Part shown: in pieces, positions 1-12,425 of the stretch
How the letters are laid out: every line of letters begins with the position of its first letter
Numbering within the stretch: position 1 is the stretch's first letter
From: Euphorbia lathyris
Taxonomy: Eukaryota > Streptophyta > Magnoliopsida > Malpighiales > Euphorbiaceae
Direction of reading: 5' to 3'
NCBI RefSeq assembly: GCF_963576675.1
Contig: NC_088913.1
Coordinates: forward strand, 80,475,001-80,539,000
Length of the DNA stretch: 64,000 nt
Translations under genes and position numbers: made by a program
Notes under the pieces: generated by a model
Databases searched by the model: none
The model's input: only the letters and a program-made list of their open reading frames with translations
What the model was told of the DNA's origin: nothing

Positions 1-165
1 ATGATGAAACCGAATACCAAATTGAACCGAACTGAATAATCGGTTCGGTTCGGTTTGTTAATATAAATCGGTTATGTTCGTTTTCATTTTAGGTGTTATT
101 CGGTATTCGGTTGTTTCAGTTCGGTTCGGTTTTCAGACCGAACCGAACCAAACATGCCCTTAATA
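1..165. repeat. CGGTTCGG-rich MITE remnant
   Basis: Dense runs of CGGTTCGG and its complement in opposite halves, as in hAT-type MITEs of the kind seen whole at 6680-7192. The left end lies outside the window, so no target duplication can be checked. Confidence 0.4.
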
Positions 166-191
166 CACTTATATGTGAATTGATTTATAGA

Positions 192-360
192 AGGGCCTAA
201 TACACCCATATATGAAAGATCAAGGGCTCAATGTATCTAAATGAAAGATCGAGGGCTTAATGCACCAAACAATGAAAGATCAGGGGCTCATGTGTCTAAA
301 TTAAAGATCAAAGGGTTAATACACCAAACAATGAAAGATCAAGGGGTTCAGGATGCTTTT
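192..360. repeat. degenerate tandem repeat
   Basis: Phrases such as GAAAGATCAAGGG and TTAATACACC recur at roughly 25-55 base spacing. This is a decayed short tandem repeat with no coding signal. Confidence 0.5.
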
Positions 361-490
361 TGCCATTAAAGAAAGATGGAGAAGATTGTGTATTTGATAT
401 TTTTTATTTTTTTTATTTTTGGGTTTATTTGTGATAATTAGATAATAAGAGAGGTTAATTTATAAAATAAATAAATATAAGGACCAAATT

Positions 491-2760
491 CTTTTACAGG
501 GTCATGCGTGTAACATACCTATGTCGTTTATTTAATTTATTGAAATTCTTTTCATACGTGTGCTATATGTAACGACACTTTCGAAACTCTACGATAGCGT
601 ATATAATATACATGCTAACCAAAATAGATTTTAAATCGTAGCATGCTACGAATTTTATTTCGTGCGTTTGTTTTTTTCACTTGTAATAGGTTGCGGGGTA
701 TACGGGTATTATGGTAAGACTATAATATATATATTCTTTAAATCGAAGTATATGACATATATTTTAATATAAATTTTACTGGCTGATAATTTGTGTAGTT
801 AGAACATTTGAGTTAACTTTGTTTTTTGTTCGTTAATGTATATTTTATTTTATCGGGTGTAAAATAATCGATAATTTGTGCATTAAGGTGATTAATGAAG
901 TGTGAAGATGCTCTAATTAATAATAAGAGGTATTGGAAATGTTATTTGCTATTTGTGTGAAAGAAAAATGGCTTTATCACCTCCATATTTTACTAATAAT
1001 CATGTTGGTCCAAAATAAGCAAAAGAGTAAAGTAAATCAGATTATTCATTTACTCAACTAGTCAGCCCCCATTTCATTTCTCACTTTGGCCGAACACATC
1101 ATCATCTCCCTATTTTTCTATTTCAAAAAAAAAAAATCTTCATTCTTCGTCCCATGGTTACCGGTAAACCAAATCATCTTTGCCTCGTGTTTTGACAGTT
1201 CCGTTCGGCCTGATTTCCTTATTTTTGAGGGATTTCAAATGTTGTCACACGGTTATGCTCCGATTTACACCTCTCGGCTGTGACGACGGTGACTTGTTTT
1301 TTTGATATATATATATATATATATAAGAAAACTGTTTTTTTTTTTTGCTAGTGAGATGCTGATGATGTTCTGAAATTTATCGTGTATGTTCCAAATAATA
1401 TATTTTTTGTTCTAAACCATATTGCAAATAAAAAAAATACCCTAATAATAAGATTCAAATTGATAATAATATTTTTTATATTAATAAAAAAACAACACAA
1501 AACAAAAAAATACATAAATATAAAAAACTAAAATACATAAATTAAAAAAAAACCTACAAATATGTATTATCAGGACCCAATATTGCATCAGGAAGGTCTT
1601 TCTTAGCTTTCTCCAACATCCTTTTGAGAGACTTCACTTTTTTCTTCAATCTTCTATTTTCATCCTCAACTGACTCAAGATAGTCAGTCATTGATTCACA
1701 GGCAAAAGACATGGTCTTTGCCATGCCTTTCATGAATCTAATAATTTTTTCCGCGTCACCATCACAAAAAGAACCATGAAAATCAGAAATGAGTTTATCA
1801 AACTCAGGAAGAAGAACCAGTGGTGGAGGTGGTGAAGAAGGTGGTGCTTGAGATCCACAAGTTGATCATTTCTCCATCTTAAATTCTAAAGGGAAAAATG
1901 AAAGTTATTAGAATGAAGAATTATGACAAATCATATATTTATAGAAGAAAATACCGAAATGTTCATGGGGAATCTCAACAGCTAATACAAAACTTTAATG
2001 ATAGATTGTTCATTTACTCAAGGAAATCAGAGTAAATCATATTGTTCATCTCCCTATTTTTCTATTTCAAAAAATGGAGATTACGTAGAGATTTAACAAG
2101 GGAATAACATTTGTGGTAGTTATGAAGGGAATAACATTTGATTGAGGCAGTTATTAAGAAAGTAAATAATAAAATTAATAGATGAATATGAAACAAAAAG
2201 CTTACATTGGATTTTATCTCTGACCACAGAAACTTGTACTTAACTAGAGTTCCAGAACTCAATCTCCTCTTTACTTGTGGGTCTCTCCCTCAAAGAAAGA
2301 TGAGTTTAAATAGAAATCCACTTCATGTTTCAAAACCCTCCATGTGCTTGATATTTTATTGGTTTTACTTTTTTTTAATGGGGTGTTGGATTTAAGTCTG
2401 AATTTTCCCAAATTGAAATGGTTACCTCAGTTAAATTCCAGTTGCCTCGGTTTAATTTTGGTATTTAAGGTATTTAATATATTCGTAAATATACGACTAA
2501 GAAATATACAACATTTATGTTGCATTAAACGTCACTTCATTAACACCGCAAACAACGATTAGTATCAAACCATTGTTTAATCAAGGATTTAAGAGTAACT
2601 GCGCCATATGTATAAATACGCAACGTTCACCTATAATAGCATTTCGATTACCTTAACGCGTTATATATGTCAATAAATCAATCTTTAACTATCTTTTGTA
2701 TATGTCAATAAATCAATCTGTAACTATTCGTGATTGCTTAAATAAAAATAATTATCTAGT
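491..2760. repeat. segmental duplication, copy A
   Basis: Two blocks match the 7909-10300 region in the same order: 491-1535 (matching 7909-8795 plus the flank after 9305) and about 2465-2720 (matching 10088-10300). The middle part differs. Copy A keeps about 150 bases (near 1226-1355, with an AT microsatellite) that copy B lacks. It also keeps the empty site of the MITE found in copy B. No gene with an intact frame is visible. Confidence 0.75.
1554..1877 (-). pseudogene. coding-like fragment with coiled coil
   Basis: On the minus strand a frame of 108 codons runs from an ATG to a TAG with one internal TGA at codon 4. After a proline-rich stretch it ends in a charged heptad-like segment (VEDENRRLKKKVKSLKRM). 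Codon content looks protein-like, unlike the AT-rich surroundings. I do not recognise the family. It may be a small gene relic or transposon-borne exon, and it lies in the part of copy A that is absent from copy B. Confidence 0.35.
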
Positions 2761-2984
2761 AAAGTTTCTATGACGGTCTAGAGATCCAAGAGAAATTTTT
2801 TCAATCCTTGCGTCCCTCGCCAATCGCTTCGTTTATATTTCAAGTTTTGACGCGTAAATCCATAAACTTAACCGTCTTTAACAATTGAGAATAATTTCTC
2901 TAGTACGCCCGCACCCTAACCACACGTGACAAGGTTGAAATTAACATATTCGCAAAATATCGCTAACAATAGTATAAGGGTGAG

Positions 2985-2989
<5 letters not shown>

Positions 2990-3027
<38 letters not shown>
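2990..3027. repeat. (TA)n microsatellite
   Basis: About 19 uninterrupted TA units. The surrounding 2761-3236 shows no gene or recognisable element. Confidence 0.9.
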
Positions 3028-3029
<2 letters not shown>

Positions 3030-3245
3030 GGGTCGGGTTGGGCTAGATTCAAGCTTTTGAGACAAATCCGAAGTCCAATCCATTCTTTACGCAGGCTCGA
3101 ATATGTTATAGCCGGATTAAACCAATTCTTAAATATATATATCCAAACCTAACCTATAAAAAGCTAGTTTAAGCGGACTAGACGATACATTAACGGACTC
3201 ATGAATAAATTTATTTCTAAAGAACTTTAATTTTTTTTTTTATTT

Positions 3246-3578
3246 GGGAAAAAGTACCAAAATAAGCCTATAGTTTTTGGGAAAGTATTAATTTAAACTC
3301 CACGTATGAAATAACACTAATATGAGTTTAACATTTAAAAAAGAGTACCAATTTAGGCTTCAATCACGTCATTCATATTACTCCGTTAAGTTCTGATTTC
3401 TCTCTCCACATACAATTGACAAAACTTAATGGAGTAATATGAATCGTGTGTCACATTTTATTATTGAGACCTAAATTAGTACCTTTTTTAAATGTTAAAA
3501 TCATATTGGTGCTATTTTATACGTGAAGTCTAAATTAATACTTCCCCAAAAACTATAAACCTATTTTGATTCCTTATC
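3246..3578. mobile_element. MULE-like MITE, 9-bp TSD
   Basis: Long imperfect terminal inverted repeats start GGGAAAAAGTACC on the left. The element is flanked by a perfect 9-base direct repeat TTTTTATTT at 3237-3245 and 3579-3587. A 9-base TSD is typical of Mutator-like elements. There is no transposase, so it is non-autonomous. Confidence 0.7.
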
Positions 3579-3870
3579 TTTTTATTTCAATGTAATTTAC
3601 TCCGTGAATTAATTAAAGAATTTACCTCAAGAGTAGGTGAATTAGGTGGAAAATGAAAAGTGATGACAGAGTCTTTCTTGAAATCTGACTGGAAAAACTG
3701 AACAAGTTTCTCAAGTTCTTCTTCTTCATCTTCTTTCATATTTATCAACTTCTGCTAATCTCTCTAATTGAACTCCATATTGAGATCCTTTTATTTCTTT
3801 TATTATCACAACTTTTACCAGCTTCTCCTCTGGACCTGCACATCACAATTTCATTATTATACATATAAGT

Positions 3871-3941
3871 AGGGGTGGAGACTGGAGGCCGAATACATGA
3901 TTGTTTGGTTGGGGGAGCTGATTTTACACATGGTGTGTAAA

Positions 3942-3972
<31 letters not shown>

Positions 3973-4600
3973 AATTGAACTTGTTCAAAAAAAAATTCGT
4001 ATACACACATGTTATAATCTGAGTGGTCAAAAACCAATTTTTAAGTATCAATTTTGAGGTGCTAATTCAGCACCCGGTCATTATTTCTTAGAAACAGGGG
4101 GCCAGAACCACCATAACCTCAAATTTTGTTGAGATAGGGGGGCCGAAACTACTCATAGTCATGGTGGTTCCGGTGGTTGAAAAAAATTCGTATATATACG
4201 TGTTATACTCTGAGTGGTCAATAAGCAATTTTTAAGTACCAAAACAAAATTTCTCAAAATTAACCTATATTGTGTTGAAGATTCTTAACATGTAAAAAAT
4301 TGTGTCTAATAGAAAAAATTGGATTTAGCTAGGGCCTAACATGCCAAATTTTTTTTTTTTTTTGGAAATTTGGATTTAAGTAGGGTCTAATAGGCCAAAA
4401 ATCAGATTTAGGTAGGGTTTAAGAAGCAAAAAAAAAATTAGAATTTGGGATTTAGAGAGAGTCAACATGACTTGACCCTATTTTGGGTACTAATTTAGCA
4501 CCTCGTTAAAATTTCTTGGAGAAAGAGGAGCCATGAACCACCACAACCTCAAATTTTATGGAGACAGGGAGGATCGAAACAATTCCTGATCATGGTGGTT
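3871..4600. repeat. dispersed repeat, copy 1
   Basis: It shares phrases such as GATTTTACAC-TGGTGT and ACCTCAAATTTTATGGAGACA, in the same order, with 47085-47480. It includes a poly-T run at 3939-3968. No coding frame is convincing. 4601-5349 next to it holds no gene or element I can name. Confidence 0.5.
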
Positions 4601-5358
4601 TCGGCGGCCGAAGAGACCTTCCCCTTATATCTGCCCTTGAACGGGACTGCCCCTTGAAATTACATCATGTGGCGTTACATAAGATTTTGTGCCACATGAC
4701 ACAATCCTATCTTAGTAAAGGGAGTGTCTTGGGCAATGTTGTCAATAATCAGATTGTATATCAAATCGGATTTATAGTTAAGTTATGCGTTACTTGGTTC
4801 AATCAAATAATTTCAATTGGTCAGACCAGAAAACATAATAAATAAATAAATAATAATGGCTTAATACATCTCCCGTCACCTGAATTTATCCCAAATGTCA
4901 ACTGACCATTGAACTTTAAAAATATTTGACCCTCGTACTTGTTTAAAGTGAACAATTAATCCCCTAAGATACACGTGGTGGAGCAAGATGAGATTTTGGA
5001 AAAGTTGAAATATGTACATTTTAAGTAAGTTTAGGAGCTAATAGATCACATTAAGAAAGTTCAGAGAGCTAATATGTATTTTTCAGAGAGATAACTAGTC
5101 AATTTGAGAAAGTTTAGGGGGTAAATAGAACTTTTTTAAAATACATGTGTAGTTGCCTTTTTTGACAAGTATATATGGTTAAAGAGGCATATAAAAATTA
5201 AGAATATCAGAGAAAAAACCTTTGTTGCCCATTATTTGTTGATTCCACTATCTATTTATTTAAAATAAGTCCATTATTCTAATTAATCTCTAATAAACAC
5301 ACATTTTTAGTAGAAAGAATGTAACTTAATATGTAATATGTATTGATCATATTAAAAT

Positions 5359-5949
5359 GGCCTAATACACAAATAACCCCCTGAACTTGTCCAAATGTTG
5401 CAACTGCCCCCTCCAACTTTCAATTGTAACAACTTACCCCTCAAACTTGTCCAATTGTAAAACATAACCCCTCAAACTTGTTCAATTGTAAAACAGAACC
5501 CCAAATTGCTGACACGGACTGCAATTGAAGAAACACGTGAAATACAAAAGCTGCAAACGCTCGTGGAATGTGATAATCAGATCTGCAGACCCAAAAAAAT
5601 CAGTATTTAAGTAACCAAATCCTCAATTCTTCAACTTATTCTTCAACTTCTTCGTCTTCTTTTTGTTATCGCTATTCGTTTTTTAGTGATTTCTTGATTC
5701 AAAGTTTTGGGATATTATGTGGGTGAAAATGTGTTTATGTGGAGAAATAGCTCCATTGAAGATTTCATAGCGTGATACGAATTCGGAGAAATATTTTTAT
5801 GGTTGCTTTAAGTACGGGGTAAAAAAATCCCAATTTTGGGTTATGTTTTATAATTGGACAAGTTTGAGGGGTAAGTTGTTACAATTAAAAGTTGAGGGGG
5901 GCATTTGCAACATTTGGACAAGTTCAGGGAGTTATTTGTGTATTAGGCC
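5359..5949. mobile_element. MULE-like MITE, 9-bp TSD
   Basis: The terminal inverted repeats begin GGCCTAATACACAAATAAC and extend over 100 bases. The perfect 9-base TSD TATTAAAAT lies at 5350-5358 and 5950-5958. No transposase is present. Confidence 0.85.
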
Positions 5950-6057
5950 TATTAAAATTATATGTATTATGAAACAAAAAAAATCTCTAGAAAAACATGT
6001 AATATGAAATGAATGGAGTATTGTATATACATATATAGTCAATTTAAAATTATAAAC

Positions 6058-6423
6058 CAACATAATACCCCAAATGGATCCCCAAACTAAAGCTTCAAAA
6101 TCAATTAGGACCCTAAACTGAGTTCCTGAATTAAGCAAAACTCATCAATTAGTCCCCATTTTAAACAAAAATCATTAATTGAGGTCTCATCGAAAATCAT
6201 TCGGTTGAACAGTTTCAGACCCTCTTTCCTAAGCCCATTTTGAACCAACATATAGATTATTACAGTCTATATCAAATAGTCGCAATTTCTGATTTTTGGA
6301 TAAAATGGAGACTCAATTGATGATTTTTGCTTAATTTAGGGATCTGATTGATGATTTTGATGATTTACGGTCCTAATTGACTTTGAAATTTTAGTTTGGG
6401 GACGCAAATGAATGTAATGCCTT
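6058..6423. mobile_element. MITE-like inverted-repeat element
   Basis: The left end (ATCCCCAAACTAAAG, then TCAATTAGGACC) is inverted at the right end (GGTCCTAATTGA, then TAGTTTGGGGAC). I could not define a TSD, so the borders are approximate. Confidence 0.55.
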
Positions 6424-6679
6424 TAAAAATTGGAATTTTTTTTTATTGTAACCTAATAAGCTTTATGACTCATTACCATTATGTTTATTCAAAATTAAAT
6501 TTTTTATTATTTAGATCGAAATAAAAAAAAATTGAAAGTAATGAAACTTATCATATAAAAATATTTTAAAGAAAAAAATAGCAAAATTATAATGTTTAAT
6601 ATTTTATTGAAAAAATCACAGACCCTTTTTCGCGAAAAAGATGAAGCCACGCCAAGGAGGATACGGACATCCACATGAT

Positions 6680-7192
6680 TAGGGCTGCACAAAACTAACC
6701 GGAAAACCGAAAAACCGATTTTCGAAACCGAAACCAAACCGAAAAATAGGTTAACCATAACCGATGGACTTGTGTACGGTTTTTATTTTAAAAACCGATG
6801 GTTAACCGAAACCGAAAAATAAACCGATTATGTATTAATACACATAAAACTAGTATAAATATATATATAAATTTAATTATCTACATATTTGTATTTAATA
6901 TTTAAGTTAAAAATATCAAAATAACTTAAAACTTATTTGTTTTGGCAATTTTGTTAATTAAATTTGAAGTTACATATTTTTATTTAATATTTAAATAATT
7001 ATATACTTATTTTAAAGTGAATAATTATAAATATAAAGTGATATTTGCTACGAAAAGTTACTAATGGTTAACCGACCGAAATATAGGGTAACCGACCGAA
7101 GTTTATATTAACCGAAATATGGTTAACCGAATTAAATGGACTGGTTAATGGTTTTTGTTAATGGACTGGTTAACCGACCATGTGCACCCCTA
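6680..7192. mobile_element. hAT-type MITE, 8-bp TSD
   Basis: The ends TAGGGCTGCAC and GTGCACCCCTA form the terminal inverted repeat. A perfect 8-base TSD CACATGAT flanks it at 6672-6679 and 7193-7200, as expected of hAT elements. The interior is AACCGA-rich and non-coding. Confidence 0.85.
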
Positions 7193-7200
7193 CACATGAT

Positions 7201-7908
7201 ATATTTATATATTTTGGGATATAAGGTAAATAAACACACAATTCAAGCTCATGATGGTCTGAGATCCTATAAATTTTAGAGTTAATGTGTAAAAATATTT
7301 ATTATGAGTAATTTTAATTCTAACCTCTAAAATTTATAATTTTATCACTAACGTTAGTAACAAGAGCAATTTTATCCGTAATATTGATAATTTGGATCAA
7401 TTTCACACATTATTATAGAATACATATTTTTTTGTTCTTTATTTTGCAAAAATTGCATATCAATTCGTTCTACAAAATGATTTCATGTTTTTTATAATTT
7501 AATAATAGAATTAGTGATTAATATTTATAAATTCAGTGAATTTTTTGTCCAATTCGTACAAAAGACAGTATATTTTTTTTTAATTTTTTTCACACCCCAA
7601 CATATGTTTATGATTTTTTACTGATAAACTGATGCATGTGTGAAGTATATATGACAAGATTCATGACCAAGAAGACAATTTGATGAATTATTTCTCAAAT
7701 TAATCCAATTTATCAATTTATCAAGGTTTATTTTTGTATTTTTTCCTAATAATAATAATAAGAAGAAATGGGACACCAAACCTATTTTCTCTTTCTCATT
7801 TCTTTTTATTATTATTATTATGAACCTAAATGATGTTTTCTTGTTAATTTGCTTTGTTTTGATTAATTTTATTTATTTGCGATAACACCTTGTATTGATT
7901 TACATATT
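7201..7908. other. intergenic, decayed repeat
   Basis: AT-rich. It contains phrases such as TATTATGAGTAATTTTAATTC and CACTAACGTTAG that echo the repeat family at 19808-21183 and 32420-32700. No gene is seen. Confidence 0.4.
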
Positions 7909-8795
7909 TTTTTACAGGGTCATGCGTGTAACATAAATATGTCGTTTATTTAATTTATTGAAATTCTTTTCATACGTGTACTATATGTAACGACACTTTC
8001 GAAACTCTACGATAGCGTATATTGACATACATGCTAACCAAAATAGATTTTAAATCGTAGCATACTACGAATTTTATTTCATGCGTTTGTTTTTTTCACT
8101 TGTAATAGGTTGCGGGGTATACGGGTATTATGGTAAGACTATAATTTATATATATATTCTTTAAATCGAAGTATATGACATATATTTTAATACGAGTGTT
8201 ACCGGCTTATAATTTGTGTAGTTAGAACATTTGAGTTAAATTTGTTTTTTGTTTGTTAACGTATATTTTATTCTATCGGGTGTAAAATAATCGATAATTT
8301 GTGTATTAAGGTGATTAATAAAGTGTGAAGATGCTCTAATTAATAATAAGAGGTATTGGAAATGTTATTTGCTATTTGTGTGAAAGAAAAAAAGGCTTTA
8401 TCACCTCATATTTTACTAATAATTATGTTGGTCCAAAGTAAGCAAAAGAGTAAAGGAAATCAGATTATTCATTCCCATTTCATTTCTTACTTTGGTCGAA
8501 CACATCATCATCTCCCTAATTTTCTATTTCAAAAAAAATCTTCCTTCTTCGTCTCATGGTCACCGGTAAACCAAATCATCTTTGCCTCGCGTTTTGATAG
8601 TTCCGTTCGGTCTGACTTCCTTTAATTTTCTGCATGATGATGTTCTGAAATTTATTGTGTATGTTCCAAATAATATATTTTAAAAACCATATCGCAAATA
8701 AAAATATACTCTAATAATAAGATTCAAATTGATAATAATATTTTTTATATTAATAAAAAAACAATACAAAACAAAAAAAAGGTACATAAATATAA

Positions 8796-9305
8796 GGGGA
8801 AAGTTCAAATAAAACCCCTGTGGTTTCACTAATTTTCAGATAAAGGATTGTGGTTTACTTTTTGTCAAAACGAGGACTGAGGTTTCGCACTTTTAATAAT
8901 GCTATTAAAACTATCTTTAACGACCTGAAAATGAAAATTTTCAAGAATTAAAGTTGTTCAATGTCATATTTTCTATGGAACTACATTTTCGATTTTAGAA
9001 AATCATCTTTTTTGGAACTTTCTCTCTCTAAACATTAACTTTCTCTCTCTTTACCAAACATCATCTAAATAATCTCGAAATAAAAAAGTTGAAGAATTAA
9101 AGTTGCTTAGAATATTAGTAGTTCTTAAAATATGTCATTTTTGAAGTTGTTAAGGGTGATTTTAATAGTATCAATCGAAAAAAGTAAACCACAGTCCTTA
9201 TTTTGCTAAAGTTGAAAACCTCAGTACTCGTTTTGACAAAAAGTAAACCACAGTCCTTTATCTGAAAATTAGTGAAACCACAGGGGTTTTATTTGAACTT
9301 TACCC
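8796..9305. mobile_element. MULE-like MITE with preserved empty site
   Basis: Near-perfect terminal inverted repeats of about 90 bases start GGGGAAAGTTCAAATAAAAC. The 9-base TSD TAAATATAA lies at 8787-8795 and 9306-9314. The paralogous unfilled site is visible in copy A near 1512-1530, which proves insertion after the segmental duplication. Confidence 0.92.
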
Positions 9306-9575
9306 TAAATATAAAAAACTAGAATTCGTCCCATTAGATCCGAGAAAAGCATCACGTTCACATGAACCCTGTTGACCACGTAAATTTAATCATTCACCGT
9401 TAGATTTAGGCAGATTAAATATAAGTCTTAGGATGTTTTAAATCTCCACCTTAGGATTTTAATCTGTCTAGATTTAATGGTAAATGACTAAATTTATGTG
9501 GTTATCAGGGTCCATGTGAACGCAACTGACGTCCTAATTAGTCGCAATGACCCATTGGAAAAATAATTTTAAAGG

Positions 9576-10035
9576 TTAATTACAAATCACTACCATGTGG
9601 TTTGTCAATTTGTAAATCGATATTTGTAAGTACAACTTTGTGGTTGCAAAATTTTACATGTTTTTTTTTTGTCAAATTTGGCTGATAAGGACCTTAAAAT
9701 GAAAATTTTCAAGAATTAAAAATGTTTAGTATCATATTTACTATGAAATAATGTTTTTAATTTTTTAAAATCATCATTTTTGGAGTGTTATTTCTCTAAA
9801 CATTATCTCTCTCACTTAAATGATCTCAAACCTAAATATCATTTAATTCTAGAAACTTTTCGTTTCGAGATTGTTTCTTACAAAGTGAAATCAAATGTAA
9901 AATTTTGCAAATCATAGAATTGCGTTTGTAAAATTTTGCAAACCACAAGGTTGTGTTTGCAACAAAAAATATCATAAGTACTGTTCTGCAAATCGACTAA
10001 ACTATAAGGTAGTTATTTATAATTATCTCTAATTT
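9576..10035. mobile_element. MITE-like inverted-repeat element
   Basis: The left segment (GGTTAATTACAAATCACTAC, then GTGGTTTGTCAATTTG) is mirrored on the right (CAAATCGACTAAAC, then GTAGTTATTTATAATTATC). Both flank inner repeats of GCAAAATTTTAC type. Borders are approximate and no TSD was fixed. Confidence 0.5.
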
Positions 10036-10300
10036 TAATTATGGTCTTTGATTTGGGAATGTGAAATTTTGCAACAAAATGAATTTATGGTATTCAATAT
10101 ATTCGTAAATATACGACCAAGAAATATACAACATTCACACTGCAAACAACGATTAATATCAAAGCATTGTTTAATCAATGAGTTAAGAATAACTGCGCCA
10201 TATGTATAAATACGTAACATTCACCTATAATGGCATTTCGATTGACAAATTAGTACCTTAACGCATTATATATGTCAACAAATCAATGTGTAACTATTTA

Positions 10301-10735
10301 AACTTTTTTTATTTTTTATCTTTTGAAAAATTCTTTTTACCTTGGGTAACAGTATAAATCACATTATATATTTGCAATAAAGAATATAATATTTTGCAAT
10401 ATGGAAAGTTGTTTCCATAAACTTGTTATTTTAAGACATTTTCATTAATTAAGTTGGTTAGTCTTATATATAAAGTGATTGAACCTCTTTCGAGACACCA
10501 TATTCACATTTTATCTCAAAAACAAAAATTTCCATCAAGCTTATCAAACCACCAAAATCCAAACATTGTCTTTCTCATCCCAACTAAAATTATTGCTTAT
10601 TAGTTAACATATCTATATGAGCTAAAAATCTGATAATATACACCGTTTTTTTAAGGGAGAGGAAGACTTGTATTTCATCATAATGTTGCAACGGAAAAAC
10701 GTCAGTGAATTCATGAGTACGTTCTAACATTTATT
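10301..10735. other. intergenic
   Basis: AT-rich, with a TATA-like TATATATAAAG near 10468 but no downstream reading frame that I can support. Confidence 0.4.
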
Positions 10736-10739
10736 TCCG

Positions 10740-11025
10740 TCTTATTTGGACTGACATGACAAAATAAATTTACAACTGTCTTTATGGAATCTTAGTAATA
10801 AATTCAAGAGTTTAATTAAAGTGGCTTGATCACAATTTTGATAAAACAATATTTTATGGAGAATATAAGAATTCAAGGAAGGATCAATTGTTAAAAATCG
10901 AGTGAAATATTCCGAAGTACAATCTCTTATAAAAATAAAAGATTGCAAAGAAATATACCATATCAAATTTTCTAAACGGGAAGAATGGATGCCTAACTTT
11001 GGTGTTCCATATATTTTGATCTTTA
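10740..11025 (+). pseudogene. pectinesterase 3' fragment (PME relic 1)
   Basis: The nucleotide sequence matches the last third of the intact PME at 52275-53336: the stretch around TTTATGGAATCTT, the GTTTTATGGAGAATATAA motif and the C-terminal phrase for EEWMPN-GVPYI. Frames are broken by small indels and stops, and everything upstream of the LGRSW-equivalent region is missing. It is a dead duplicate. Confidence 0.75.
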
Positions 11026-11655
11026 AAAATAATGATTTTATTAGTTTGACATAATTTAAAATTATAATTATAGATACTTTTAAAAAAGTGAATTTTTGTG
11101 TAAATTTCTCTTAAATGTATGTTCTTGTTGGTCCAATAAATAAATTTTATTTATTTATATAAATAAGAAGCATATAGTTAACTTTAGAGTAAAGTTTTTA
11201 ATAAAATAAAAAAGAAATTAAATAAAAGAATAATTGTTTTTTTTTTGTTTTAGTAGGTCTCAGCGAGACCTACTCTTGGAATTATTTTCCATGAGTTTCG
11301 GTTCAATTCACCTGGCTTCTCCGACGTTTACTGAATTGCACCACAAGCTAACTCACGAAACTTAAACCCCACTTACACCCATACCTAGCCATATATTATC
11401 TCTAACCACAAATTAGTTGGGTGATGTGACATCGAAGTTGTGGAAATTAGGAAGAGGTTAGTGGAAGTTATGGAGGTTATACATTTGTCGGCTGGTGGTG
11501 AAAATGTGATAGAAAAATAAGGGGTAGTGGGTTGATTATTTATCTCAAATGCCACCACAAAATGTTATAAATAAATCTTCAATCATTCTTTAATACTCAC
11601 TCATTCAACACATCAAAACACTTTCTAATGGTCCCTTCCAATGCTCTCTCTTTGA
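11026..11655. other. intergenic
   Basis: No gene or repeat structure that I can support. The GTAGGTCTC/GAGACCTAC inverted motif near 11252-11272 is short. Confidence 0.35.
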
Positions 11656-12132
11656 TAGGGATGACAACGGGTAGGGTACCTGCGGGTAATGTCAATCCCA
11701 AACTCTTATCATTTTATTTTTTAATTACCCGTACTCGTCCCATTACCCTAACGGGTATTATTTTCCATCTCATACTCGTCCCATTTAATTAACGGATACT
11801 CTTACCTGTTAATAATCAATAAATAAAACAAATTTAACAAAATATAAATTTAATAAATCATCTATCTAAAAATTGAACAAATTGAACCTTAAATAATAAG
11901 AATAAATTAGCTTATTGGTATCACTCAATGGTTTAAAAAAATGTTGGGATTCAAATCTCACATCTTATATTTAAAAAACAATGATATTTATTAATATATA
12001 AAAAATTTATTACGGGTAACGGGTACCCTAGGGGTATTCCCATACTCATTCCATTACCCTTACGGGTAATGATTTTGATCTCATACTCATCTCATACCCT
12101 TTTATACAGGGTACATGTGGTCCCATTACTGG
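11656..12132. mobile_element. hAT-type MITE, right end missing
   Basis: It starts TAGGGATGACAACGGGTAGG, the terminus of the same family as 19833-20381 and 46725-47034. The expected right terminus (CCGTTG-CATCCCTA) is absent. Sequence breaks at about 12132, where a hairpin begins. Confidence 0.7.
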
Positions 12133-12226
12133 AATTTAATGGTTTGTCTCAAAATGGTCACTCATCTTATTGAGACAAATTTAAGATGAGTGACCATTTT
12201 GAGACAAACCATTAAATTTCAGTAAC
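12124..12226. repeat. long near-perfect hairpin
   Basis: The left arm, about 12133-12169 (AATTTAATGGTTTGTCTC, then AAAATGGTCACTCATCTTA), is the exact reverse complement of the right arm at about 12182-12218. The spacer is about 12 bases, and the match continues imperfectly outward. Single copies of the arm sequence occur near PME flanks at 30800, 51580 and 54220. Confidence 0.9.
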
Positions 12227-12351
12227 CAATATTGCACATACCCAATAATAAACATAATTTACCCAAAAGCATGCAATAATGTTTAAAAATGAATTACAAT
12301 AAAGCAAAAAAAAAAAATTAATTTTACACGACTTGATTTTATGGTTTTATA

Positions 12352-12425
12352 TGATGGTTCATGTTAGCCGACTCCGAATCATTTCGGGACTAAAGCTTTG
12401 TTGTTGTTGTTGTTTGTTGTTGTTT
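12352..12425 (+). mobile_element. SINE-like 3' tail (TTG repeat)
   Basis: GCCGACTCCGAATCATTTCG, then GGACTAAAGCTTTG followed by TTG repeats, is the characteristic 3' tail of Au-like plant SINEs. The tRNA-related 5' part is not seen, so this is a 5'-truncated copy. Confidence 0.5.

Larger units (their letters stand above)
7909..10300. repeat. segmental duplication, copy B
   Basis: It begins near ACAGGGTCATGCGTGTAAC and matches copy A (491-2760) in the same orientation and order. It is longer because it took up a 510-base MITE and other sequence. No intact gene. Confidence 0.75.

Noticed and set aside
4558..4845. 95-codon plus-strand frame
   Set aside because: It starts in a dispersed repeat and ends in AT-rich sequence, with no family resemblance.
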